A stretch of DNA of 64,000 nt from Haloarcula sp. DT43 (GTDB lineage Archaea; Halobacteriota; Halobacteria; Halobacteriales; Haloarculaceae): NCBI RefSeq assembly GCF_037078405.1, contig NZ_JAYMGZ010000004.1, positions 372,001-436,000 of the forward strand, given 5' to 3'. Below, one piece after another: positions 1 to 7,808 of the stretch. How positions within the stretch are numbered: the stretch's first letter is position 1; the number at the start of each line of letters is the position of its first letter. The notes below the pieces were generated by a model. The model did not search any database and was not told the DNA's origin. It saw nothing but the letters and a program-made list of their open reading frames with translations. Both the position numbers and the translations under genes were made by a program.

Positions 1-1
1 C

Positions 2-193
2 GTGCCAGGGGCCAGAGCGGTCCAGCGGGACGTCCTCTCGCCGCTGTCGGAGGCGTGTGCCGAGTACGGCTTCGCCCCCACCGTGAAGGCGCTGCTCGCC
101 GACCGCGGCGTCATCGACCACGCGACGGTGCGACCGCCCCGGGACTCGCTCTCGCCGGACACGGTGGCGTCCGTGACCGGCATGCTGGAGTGA
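2..193 (+). CDS. DapA/KdgA-family aldolase, C-terminal end only (partial)
   Basis: Only the last 63 or so codons are inside the window; the reading frame is open to the left edge, so the GTG at 2 is probably internal and not the start. The visible tail contains YGFAPTVKALLADRGV and then VRPPRDSLSP, which resembles the C-terminal helices of dihydrodipicolinate synthase/N-acetylneuraminate lyase superfamily members, where a YG..P.K.AL..RG...G/D..VRPP pattern is common. That superfamily includes DapA and the haloarchaeal 2-keto-3-deoxygluconate aldolase KdgA. The catalytic lysine region lies outside the window, so the substrate cannot be told. Confidence 0.6.
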   Translation: MPGARAVQRDVLSPLSEACAEYGFAPTVKALLADRGVIDHATVRPPRDSLSPDTVASVTGMLE

Positions 194-262
194 GCGCCAG
201 GCTCAAACGAGGCTGTGAGGTTCCACGAGATTCATTACGCTGGGCGGCAGTGAACCGAACAT

Positions 263-1048
263 ATGTCGTTGCTGCCCTCCCGCGGTCCCGACACGAGCAC
301 CTCACAGGACGGGGAGCTCCAGGTCGTCGGGGTCGACGAAGACGTGTCGGCCGTACTCGACGCTCTCTCCTCGGAGACGGCCAGAGAGATACTCAACACG
401 GTCTACGAGGAGCCGGGGACGCCCTCCGAACTCGCCGACCGGCTGGATATGTCGATACAGAAGGTCTCGTATCACCTGGAGAAACTGGAAGACGAGGAGC
501 TCATCACCGTCGCCGGCGTCCAGTACTCGGAGAAGGGCCAGGAGATGAAGGTGTACGAGCCACCGGACGACCCGCTGGTGCTGTTCGTCGGGACCCGGGA
601 GCGAAAGCAGTCGCTGCGCTCGCTCGTCCGCCGCGTCCTGCCCATCGTCGGCATCCTCACCGCCGCCAGCGTCATGTTACAGCTCCTGCTGGGACAGTTC
701 CCGGTCCAGTTTTCGGGGGCCGGCGACGCGGGAACCGCCGGGGACGGTGGCCAGGGCGGCGGGGACGTCGAGAGCCTCGATACAGCCACACCGGAGGCAC
801 CCACGGCGACCCCGACCGCTGCGGACGACGGCGGCTTCCAGATAGCCGAGGCGACGGAGACGCCGGAGGCCACGCCGGCCCCGGCGGCCGACACCCCGGC
901 CGAGGTGGTGACCGAAGAGGCCCGCCGATTGACGACCGAAGCCGCGGGCGGCGGCCTCCCCCTGGAACCGGGCGTGGTCTTCTTCCTCGGCGGGCTGTTC
1001 GTATTGATCCTGTACGTCTCCCTCTGGGCGTACCGGAACTACCGCTGA
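263..1048 (+). CDS. Winged helix-turn-helix regulator with C-terminal membrane anchor
   Basis: 261 residues. Residues about 30-100 form an ArsR-like winged helix (LSSETAREILNTVYEEPGTP, then SELADRLDMSIQKVSYHLEKL as the recognition part and a wing). A hydrophobic segment at about 125-145 (VLPIVGILTAASVMLQLLL) and a second near the C-terminus (VVFFLGGLFVLILYVSLWAY) flank a Gly/Asp- then Thr/Pro/Ala-rich linker that is probably outside the membrane. Proteins with this layout are common in haloarchaea and are presumed membrane-tethered DNA-binding regulators; the ligand and targets are unknown. The ATG follows an AT-rich stretch (gaaccgaacatATG), consistent with a short or absent leader. Confidence 0.8.
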   Translation: MSLLPSRGPDTSTSQDGELQVVGVDEDVSAVLDALSSETAREILNTVYEEPGTPSELADRLDMSIQKVSYHLEKLEDEELITVAGVQYSEKGQEMKVYEPPDDPLVLFVGTRERKQSLRSLVRRVLPIVGILTAASVMLQLLLGQFPVQFSGAGDAGTAGDGGQGGGDVESLDTATPEAPTATPTAADDGGFQIAEATETPEATPAPAADTPAEVVTEEARRLTTEAAGGGLPLEPGVVFFLGGLFVLILYVSLWAYRNYR

Positions 1049-1057
1049 CTGTCGCCG

Positions 1058-1672
1058 CTACTTCGACGCGGCCCGCTCGGCGACCAGCACGCCCGCCTGG
1101 TCGGTGACCATCTCGACGGCCGTCAGCGCGTAGCCGGCGTCGGTGACGGCGTCGGCGAGGACGCCGACCGTCGCCGGGTCGTCGACCTCGGGACTGTAGA
1201 ACGGGGCGTCGGGGTCGTCGTCGCCGAACAGCATCACGTCCCCGAGGACGATTCGCCGCGGCCCGAGGTCGGCGATGGTGTCGATGGCGTCGCGCTTCTC
1301 GTCGTCGCCCAGGTGGTGCATCGCGAAGTTCGAGGTGACGATGTCGACCGGGCCGTCGACGTTCGGGGCGCGAAAGCGGCCGTCGGCGAAGGCCACGTTC
1401 TCGACGCCTCGCTCGTCGGCCTTCTCGCGGGCCTTCGCCAGCATCCCGTCGCTGATGTCGCGGCCGATGACTGCCCGTGCGTCGGGGGCGAGCGCGAGTG
1501 CGATGGCTCCCGTGCCGGTTCCGAGGTCCAGGACCACGTCGTCGCTCCCGGGGGCCGCGTGGTCGACGACGAAGTCGACGCAGGCGCGATAGGCCGCCGA
1601 GTCCTGGTCCTCGTCGTAGGCGTCGGCGTGTTCGGAGAACCGTTCGGCGTGTTCGTCGAGTGACTTCTTCAT
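1058..1672 (-). CDS. Class I SAM-dependent methyltransferase
   Basis: 204 residues. SAM-binding motif I is VLDLGTGTGAIALALA, followed by an acidic residue after the second strand (RDISDGMLAKA) and a later SNFAMHHL segment typical of Methyltransf_11/25 small-molecule methyltransferases. I start at the ATG giving MKKSLDEHAERFSEHADAYDED, because the eight extra residues from the upstream start are basic and unlike the family's acidic N-terminus. It converges with the winged-helix gene, ending 9 bases from it. The acceptor substrate cannot be deduced from the sequence. Confidence 0.85.
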   Translation of the reverse strand: MKKSLDEHAERFSEHADAYDEDQDSAAYRACVDFVVDHAAPGSDDVVLDLGTGTGAIALALAPDARAVIGRDISDGMLAKAREKADERGVENVAFADGRFRAPNVDGPVDIVTSNFAMHHLGDDEKRDAIDTIADLGPRRIVLGDVMLFGDDDPDAPFYSPEVDDPATVGVLADAVTDAGYALTAVEMVTDQAGVLVAERAASK

Positions 1673-1918
1673 AGTCGCCACTCGTCGCGCTCGCACAAGT
1701 GTCTCCCGCTCGGTATCGGTCGGTTAAAACGGTTTTTGAGCCACGGGTGAATTTTTGCTATCCCCGTCCAAAGGTCGAACTGCGCCGTCGACGGGTGACT
1801 TCCCCCGGCCGCCCTGCCCCCGTCCCCGCCGACGGCCACCGCCCTCACTCCGCTGACGCTCCCTGACAGCGTATCCCCCTACGCCAACGCCTTTGTCCGT
1901 TCGCTCGCTGACTCCAGT

Positions 1919-2671
1919 ATGCGCCTCACGTTTCTCGGCACCGGCAGCGCCATGCCGACCGGCTTGCGGATGCAGTCCGGCTACCTGCTGGAACGGGACG
2001 GGAACCGACTGCTCGTCGACTGCGGGAGCGGCGCGTTACACACGCTGGCCCGCACCGAGACAGGGTACGAGGGGGTCGACACCGTGCTGTTGACCCACCA
2101 CCATCTGGACCACGTCTCGGACCTCGACGTGCTGATGAAAGCGCGCTGGCTGGCCGGCGAGACGGCCCTCACGATAGCCGGCCCGCCGGGGACGAGCGAC
2201 CTGGTCCGGGACCTGCTGGAGACACACGCGTACATGCAGGACCGACTGGACCTGACGCTGCGGGACCTCGACGGCGGGCCGTTCGAACTGGCCGGGTTCG
2301 ACGGCGACGCCTGCGAGACGCGCCACTCGATGCAGTGTTTCGCCTATCGACTCTCCGTCGGCGACGGCCCGGCAATCACGCTCGGCGCGGACTCTGAGGC
2401 GTTCACCGACCTCGTCGAATTCGCCGACGGGTCGGCCGTGCTCGTCCACGACTGCTCGTTCCCGGACGAGGTGGACGTGTCGAACCACCCGACGCCGTCG
2501 ACGCTCGGCGAGACGCTCCGGGACGCCGACGCCGAGGTCGGCCGCGTCTACCTCACGCACCTCTACCCACACACCGAGGGGCGACACGAGGAGATGCTCG
2601 ACTCGATAGCCGAGAGCTACGACGGCGACGTGCAGTTCGCCGAGGACGGCCTGACGATAACGGTCAGCTAG
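1919..2671 (+). CDS. MBL-fold metallo-hydrolase (RNase Z-like)
   Basis: 250 residues with the metallo-beta-lactamase fold: N-terminal FLGTGSAMPT strand, DCGSG at about 35-39, then the zinc motif HHHLDH at residues 60-65 (the HxHxDH pattern), a later ETRHSM, a GADSE aspartate and a THLYPH histidine near the C-terminus. The layout resembles RNase Z/ElaC and arylsulfatase-like members, but at 250 residues without a clear flexible arm it is not safely called tRNase Z. It converges with the histidine kinase gene and overlaps its end by 4 bases. It is preceded by about 220 bases of GC-rich DNA in which I see no gene. Confidence 0.85.
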   Translation: MRLTFLGTGSAMPTGLRMQSGYLLERDGNRLLVDCGSGALHTLARTETGYEGVDTVLLTHHHLDHVSDLDVLMKARWLAGETALTIAGPPGTSDLVRDLLETHAYMQDRLDLTLRDLDGGPFELAGFDGDACETRHSMQCFAYRLSVGDGPAITLGADSEAFTDLVEFADGSAVLVHDCSFPDEVDVSNHPTPSTLGETLRDADAEVGRVYLTHLYPHTEGRHEEMLDSIAESYDGDVQFAEDGLTITVS

Positions 2672-3825
2672 GCGCGTTCCAGCGTGACGCGGAACTCGGC
2701 CCCGCCACCGTCGCTTTCGGCCACGCCGACCCTGCCGCCGTAGGACTCGGTCAGCGCCCGGACGAACCCGAGACCGAACCCAGTCCCGGAGCTCTCCTGT
2801 CCTTTCACGCCCATCTCGAAGATTTCCTCGCGCAGCGATTCGGGGACGTCCGTGCCGTCGTCGGCGAAGCAGACGGTCACTTCGTCGGGACCGGCCTCGG
2901 CCGGGAACACGCGCATGCGGACCTCGCCCTCGTTGTGGACCGCGGCGTTGGACATGATGTTCGTGAACACGGAGTCGAGCAGGTCGCCGCCGTACACCTG
3001 GTAGTCGAACGCTGCGGCGTCGAACTCGACGGTCAGGGACCCGTAGTTTGCCCGGACGTCCCGCACCGTCTCCCCGAGTACCGCCCCGAGGTCGCGTGGC
3101 TCCGGGTTGTCCTGGGCTTCGAGCGTCGAGACGAGGTCGCCGACGCGGTGGATGAGGTCCGCGGCGCTCTCGGCCGCGCGCTGTATCTTGCCGGCGTACT
3201 CCGCCGTCTGGCCGTCGACCTGCCCCGCGACGGCGTCGGCGAACCCGGCGATGACCTGGAGGTCGTTGCCCAGGTCGTGCCGGAGGAGGCGGTCGTACAG
3301 CTCTATCATCTCCTTTCGCCGCTCGAGGTCGCGGTGTGCGCGTTCCAGTCGCTCGCGGGAGCGGATGTTCGAGATGGCTGTCGCGGCGTGGGTCGCCAGA
3401 ATCTCCATCGGCTTGACGTACTCGTCCCCGAACTCCTCGACGGTCTGTGACCGCGTGACCAGCACCGCGGTCACCTCGTCGCCCATCCGGGCCGGGACGG
3501 CCAGAGCCCCCGTCACGTCCGAATCGGACCCGACAGCCGCGTCAGCGCCCTGTTCGACCAAGGTCTCGCCGGCGTCCCGGGCGCGCCGCGCCAGGTCGCT
3601 CGGCGGTTCGCCCTGGACGAGGTCCGGGTTCGTGCTGTGGACGACACGGAGGTCGTCCTCGCGCACCTCGACGAACGTGGAGTATGAGAACTCGAACAAA
3701 AGCGACATCGCTTCGAGCGTGAGCGACACGACCTCGTCGACGGAGTCGCACCGATTGAGCGCCTGGCCGTACTTGTTCAGGTCGGCGACCTGTCTGGCAA
3801 AGTCCTGTTGTTCTTCGAATGACAT
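2668..3825 (-). CDS. GAF-domain sensor histidine kinase
   Basis: 385 residues from the ATG at 3825, chosen because GGAG lies 8 bases upstream; a GTG three codons earlier is possible. Residues about 15-155 are a GAF-like sensor domain. After a short coiled linker comes the dimerisation helix with the likely phospho-acceptor H183 in LRHDLGNDLQVIAGF. The HATPase_c domain follows with an N box (NIMSNAAVHN), DDGTDVP and GTGFGLGFVRAL. No transmembrane segment is seen, so it should sense a cytoplasmic signal. No response regulator is adjacent, which is usual for haloarchaeal kinases. Confidence 0.88.
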   Translation of the reverse strand: MSFEEQQDFARQVADLNKYGQALNRCDSVDEVVSLTLEAMSLLFEFSYSTFVEVREDDLRVVHSTNPDLVQGEPPSDLARRARDAGETLVEQGADAAVGSDSDVTGALAVPARMGDEVTAVLVTRSQTVEEFGDEYVKPMEILATHAATAISNIRSRERLERAHRDLERRKEMIELYDRLLRHDLGNDLQVIAGFADAVAGQVDGQTAEYAGKIQRAAESAADLIHRVGDLVSTLEAQDNPEPRDLGAVLGETVRDVRANYGSLTVEFDAAAFDYQVYGGDLLDSVFTNIMSNAAVHNEGEVRMRVFPAEAGPDEVTVCFADDGTDVPESLREEIFEMGVKGQESSGTGFGLGFVRALTESYGGRVGVAESDGGGAEFRVTLERA

Positions 3826-3935
3826 TTCACCCACTCCTCGGAGACATTGGAACTACACATCAATAGAGACCGGAGCAAAAAACGGTTTCGGGGGAGCCGA
3901 CTCTGAAATGAAAGCCTGGAGACACGCTGGGCCGC

Positions 3936-5003
3936 TCAGTCGAGCCGGTACCGCAACAGCGCGGCGATACCGCCGAGGTTCGAGAGCTGCTGGCCGGGCG
4001 CGAACTCCGCCGAGAAGACGGTCACGTCCCCGCCTTTCTGCTCGGTCGTCTCGATAATCTGGTCGACGTCGATGTCCCAGTCGCCCTCGCCAGCCCGTTC
4101 GAGCCGGAGCCGCTCGTCGAGAACGAGCAGCGTCTCGATTGCGCCGTAGTCGGCCGCCTTGGCGACTTCAGCCGGGCCGTAGGCCACTTCAGAGCCGGAC
4201 CCGATGCGTTCCATCAGTTCGTCGATGTAGTCCGCCTCCTCGGCGATGCGGGTCTGCTGTTGGACGTCCTCGACAGCGCCGCGTTTGAGCACCTCGTGGA
4301 CGCCGCGGTCGCCGACGGCCGACGTGTCCACGACGGTAATCTGCTCGGCGACGTCGGGAATCTCGTCCTGGAAGTGGTCCAGGGCGTCCTGTTTGGTGAA
4401 GCCGGGGCCGGCGAGGATGTAGGCGTCCACGTCCTGGCGTTTCAGCACGTCGGCCAGTTCCCCGAACAGTTCCTTCCGCGGGCGGGCGTACTCGCCCTTG
4501 CCGGTCGTCGAGGTGATGGCCGCCCGCTCCTCGGTGCCGTACTGGGCGACGGTGTGGACGTGGGCCTCGCCCTCCTCGACGGTGGCGATGGCCACGTCGG
4601 GATTGTCCGTCGCCTCGACGGCCTCCTCCAGACGGTCGGCCTGGTCAGGCTTGAGGTGCTTCTCGACGGTGAGTTCGGTGTGTTCCTCGACGTTGAGCGT
4701 GTGGTGAAAGCCCAACTGGTCCTCGCGGGAGCAGTCGACGATTTCGCCGCCGACCCGGAGGCGGTTGGCGAACTTGGCGAACTCCACGTCCGTGACTTCG
4801 ATTTGTATCCACATCGGCTCGCGCTCGCCACCTTTGTCCCGGAGAGTGTCGTCGTTGCGCTGGATGCGCCGCGTCGTGTCGCCGGAGACGAGGTCCCCCG
4901 GCTCGATGACGTACGATAGATGCCAGAGGTCGTCCAGCGTCTCGGGGACCACCTCGATGCGCTCGGCCCCCTCGGCGGTGGTCTCCCGGCTCTGAATTTG
5001 CAT
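3936..5003 (-). CDS. pelA: mRNA surveillance protein pelota
   Basis: 355 residues, full length for archaeal pelota, the eRF1-like factor that with aEF1-alpha/ABCE1 releases stalled ribosomes in no-go and non-stop decay. The N-terminal Sm-like domain shows the family pattern ([22 protein letters not shown], then a W-containing strand and [10 protein letters not shown]), a central eRF1-type domain starts near residue 130, and the C-terminal L7Ae-like domain is around residues 255-350. It lacks the GGQ motif of release factors, as expected for pelota. The gene sits alone on the minus strand, 4.9 kb from rqcH, another ribosome-rescue gene. Confidence 0.95.
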   Translation of the reverse strand: MQIQSRETTAEGAERIEVVPETLDDLWHLSYVIEPGDLVSGDTTRRIQRNDDTLRDKGGEREPMWIQIEVTDVEFAKFANRLRVGGEIVDCSREDQLGFHHTLNVEEHTELTVEKHLKPDQADRLEEAVEATDNPDVAIATVEEGEAHVHTVAQYGTEERAAITSTTGKGEYARPRKELFGELADVLKRQDVDAYILAGPGFTKQDALDHFQDEIPDVAEQITVVDTSAVGDRGVHEVLKRGAVEDVQQQTRIAEEADYIDELMERIGSGSEVAYGPAEVAKAADYGAIETLLVLDERLRLERAGEGDWDIDVDQIIETTEQKGGDVTVFSAEFAPGQQLSNLGGIAALLRYRLD

Positions 5004-5063
5004 ACTGGAGCGTCCGCCTCATGGACACAAGTGTTCTGCCATTCGACGCGCCGACCGTCCGGG

Positions 5064-5774
5064 TCAGGGCGTGGTGGGCGTCCCGGACTCGCCTCCCACG
5101 GCCGGCACCTCCCTGATGGCGGTCCCGACGGCGTACGCGCCGGCGACGTTGCCGTAAAACGAGAGGAACGGGACGAGAATGGCCCCGACGACGGTGACGG
5201 TGGCGAAGCCGCCGACCACCTGCGCGCCGATGGCGATGACGACGGCGACCAGCCACGCGACGGCGTAGGTCTCCGACCCGCCGATGGCGCGCAGCGTCCC
5301 GGGCGAGAAGGCCGCGCCGACGCGCCCGGTCACCGCGTACGCGGCCACGGCGGCGGGGAGGAGATACGCCGCGCCGAGCGAGACAACGAGGGTGACGGCG
5401 ACAACGACGAGCGCGAGCAGGAGGCCGCCGACGGCGAACCCCGCCGTCGGCTCGCCACTCGCCGTCGAGACCACGGAGACGGGCAGGACCAGCGAGGCGA
5501 TGGCGAGGCCGATGACCACCAGCGGAACGAGCGAGTACACGAGCGAAATCAGGAACGCGACCACCCCCTCGACCAGCAGGTCACCCCACTCGTCGAACAC
5601 CGGCGGTACCTCGTCGTCGCCGTCACTCACCGCCCGGACGACGCGGACGAGATAGCCGTACACGAACAGCGCCGGGACGAAGAACACGCCCAGCAGGCTC
5701 AAGACGCCGCCGATGAGTATCGTTTCGACCTTCTGCTCGCCGTTCCAGGGGTAGCGGATTGCGTCTTCTAACAT
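5064..5774 (-). CDS. DUF4013 family membrane protein (copy 1)
   Basis: 236 residues from the ATG giving MLEDAIRYPWNGEQKVETIL. The N-terminus has the DUF4013 signature: amphipathic AIRYP helix, first membrane segment (GGVLSLLGVFFVPALFVYGYL), then DGDDEVPPVFDEWGDLLVEG. About five or six membrane segments follow, ending in FYGNVAGAYAVGTAIREVP. No catalytic residues are visible; the family function is unknown. It shares the same N-terminal and C-terminal signatures with the next gene upstream on the minus strand (5881-6582), so the two are a tandem duplication. Confidence 0.85.
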   Translation of the reverse strand: MLEDAIRYPWNGEQKVETILIGGVLSLLGVFFVPALFVYGYLVRVVRAVSDGDDEVPPVFDEWGDLLVEGVVAFLISLVYSLVPLVVIGLAIASLVLPVSVVSTASGEPTAGFAVGGLLLALVVVAVTLVVSLGAAYLLPAAVAAYAVTGRVGAAFSPGTLRAIGGSETYAVAWLVAVVIAIGAQVVGGFATVTVVGAILVPFLSFYGNVAGAYAVGTAIREVPAVGGESGTPTTP

Positions 5775-5880
5775 GGGGACTCGATGTGGGTTCGGGCACA
5801 GCACCCGGTGACGGGTCAGTGTTGTCGGACCAGTCTGATAAACCCACACGCAGGAACACGAAAAACGTCAACGAGTCGAA

Positions 5881-6582
5881 TCAGGCCGCGGGCCGGGCGT
5901 CGGGCGTCTCGCCGCCCGCGTCGACGGCGGGCATCTCGCGGACGGCGGTCCCGACCGCGTAGGCCCCGGCCACGTTCGCGTAGAACGTCACGAAGGGGGC
6001 CAGCACCGCGCCGATGACGACGGCGTTCAGAAGGCCGATGACGACGCCGGCCAGCAGGCTGATACCGAACGCGACCAGCCAGCCGGTGGCGTAGGTCCGA
6101 CTGAAGGCGAACCGGCGGAGTTCACTCGGTGCGAACGCCGCGGCGATGTTGTCCGAACGGACGTACGCGACGATTGCCGCAGGGAGCACGTACGCCACGG
6201 CCAGCGAGAGCACGGTCACCGCGAGTCCGGCGACGAGGACGATGAGGCCGACGGCCAGGCCGCTGCCCGATCCGCTACCGCCCAGGCCCAGCGTCGCACC
6301 GCTCGCGACCACCGCGGCGAGGGCGATGGCCGTCGGGACGAGCGAGTAGGCGAACCCGATGACGAACACCTTCAGGCCGTCCATACCGAGGTCGCCCCAG
6401 TCGTCGAACACCGGCGGTTCGGCGTCGCCGTCTAGGACCGACCGGAGCGTCCGGGCGATGTACCCGAGGACGAAGAACACGGGCACGACGAGGAAGCTCA
6501 GGAACAGCAACACGCCCCCGATAGCGATGGTCTTCACTGCGCTGTCGCCGTCCCGCGGATATTGTAGTGCTTCTTGGAACAT
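5881..6582 (-). CDS. DUF4013 family membrane protein (copy 2)
   Basis: 233 residues from the ATG giving MFQEALQYPRDGDSAVKTI; earlier in-frame starts add non-conserved residues. Same architecture as the neighbour: first membrane segment (GGVLLFLSFLVVPVFFVLGYI), DGDAEPPVFDDWGDLGMDG, several further hydrophobic segments and a C-terminal FYANVAGAYAVGTAVREMP. The paralogues are collinear over their whole length and about 106 bases apart, which could allow co-transcription. The upstream region (6583-6743) holds the AT-rich stretch tataatactacttacaagta, a likely promoter area. Confidence 0.85.
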   Translation of the reverse strand: MFQEALQYPRDGDSAVKTIAIGGVLLFLSFLVVPVFFVLGYIARTLRSVLDGDAEPPVFDDWGDLGMDGLKVFVIGFAYSLVPTAIALAAVVASGATLGLGGSGSGSGLAVGLIVLVAGLAVTVLSLAVAYVLPAAIVAYVRSDNIAAAFAPSELRRFAFSRTYATGWLVAFGISLLAGVVIGLLNAVVIGAVLAPFVTFYANVAGAYAVGTAVREMPAVDAGGETPDARPAA

Positions 6583-6743
6583 GATGGTACTCCGTGACAT
6601 CAGCCTGGCCGGCGTGGCCGCTGCCACGTCAGTCGCGACGAGGTGTCACATCGACATATAATACTACTTACAAGTATTTATAACAGTATGTGTGCCGTGC
6701 TATCGGTCGTAGACGGGTCCAGATGGTAGGTGCCCGCGAGTCA

Positions 6744-7772
6744 CTACTCGTCGGCGTCCCCGTCCGCGGCCGCCTGCAACCGCGCGAACGCCTCCCACGA
6801 GGGGTCGGCTCCCGGGTGTGACCGCTGCGTCCCGTCGACGTACAGTCCCGCACCCTCGCGTACCTCGCCGACGACCGCGGCCGGCGTTCCGCGGTCCCGG
6901 AGCGCGCCGACGACGGCGTCGGCGTCGGCGGGGTCGACAGCGGCCAGCAGCGTCCCGCAACTGCTGACGTGCCAGGGGTCGATGTCGAGCGCGTCACAGA
7001 GCGTACCGACGCCGTCGGCCAGCGGCACCGCCTCGCTGTCCACGTCGAACCGGACGCCCGCGCCGTCGGCCATCTCGACGAGCGCGCCGGTGATCCCGCC
7101 CTCCGTCGCGTCGTGCATCGCCGTGACCTCGCCGGCGCTCGCGACGGCCGCCGCGTCCTCGACGACGGCGGTGTCGGACAGGCGCTCCTGGGCGACGGCG
7201 ACGCGCTCGGGCGGGAGGCCGAGTTCCTCGGGGAAGAGGCGGGCGAACAGGCCGGCCACCTCGGCGGCGGGGCCGGTCCCCACGACGAGTCTGTCGCCGG
7301 GTCGCGCCCCGTCGGGCCGGACGACGTCGTCGTGGGACCCGACGCCGAGCGCCGTCGCGCCGCCGACCCAGGAGTAGTCGACGCCGTCGTAGCGCGCGGT
7401 GTGACCGGTTACGACGCTCACACCCAGTTCCTCCGCTCTACCCGCCATGCCGCCCCACATCGACGCGAGCTCGTCGTCGGTCATCGCCGGCGGGAGCGTG
7501 AACGTCACCGAGAGGTGCGACGGCGGGACGCCGGAGACCGCCACGTCGGCCAGCACCACGTCCATCGCGAAGCGGCCGGCCGTCTCGAATCCGAGGTCGG
7601 GCAGCACCGACAGCGGATCCGTGGCCGTGACGAGCGCCTCTCCGCCGACGTCGATCACGCCGAAATCGACCCCGTGGGTCGGCCCGAGCACCACGTCGTC
7701 GCGCTCCGCGCCCAGTTCCGGGTAGATGACACGGTCGAACACCTCGCGGTCGATCTTGCCGAGGTCACTCAC
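6744..7772 (-). CDS. AIR synthase-related (PurM/HypE/ThiL superfamily) protein
   Basis: 342 residues. I start at the GTG giving SDLGKIDREVFDRV, which has GGGGTGGG upstream; another GTG four codons earlier is possible. The N-terminal AIRS half carries GVDFGVIDVGGEALVTATDP and FAMDVVLADVAVSG, the C-terminal AIRS_C half carries DATEGGITGALVEMADGAG. These are the dimer and ATP-binding features of HypE/PurM-like enzymes. No hydrogenase genes are nearby, so HypE itself is unlikely; the stand-alone haloarchaeal version has no assigned reaction. It lies 36 bases downstream of rqcH and may be in the same transcript. Confidence 0.8.
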   Translation of the reverse strand: MSDLGKIDREVFDRVIYPELGAERDDVVLGPTHGVDFGVIDVGGEALVTATDPLSVLPDLGFETAGRFAMDVVLADVAVSGVPPSHLSVTFTLPPAMTDDELASMWGGMAGRAEELGVSVVTGHTARYDGVDYSWVGGATALGVGSHDDVVRPDGARPGDRLVVGTGPAAEVAGLFARLFPEELGLPPERVAVAQERLSDTAVVEDAAAVASAGEVTAMHDATEGGITGALVEMADGAGVRFDVDSEAVPLADGVGTLCDALDIDPWHVSSCGTLLAAVDPADADAVVGALRDRGTPAAVVGEVREGAGLYVDGTQRSHPGADPSWEAFARLQAAADGDADE

Positions 7773-7808
7773 GACTCGGCCCACCCCGGGCGCGCCGAGA
7801 CCACCACG

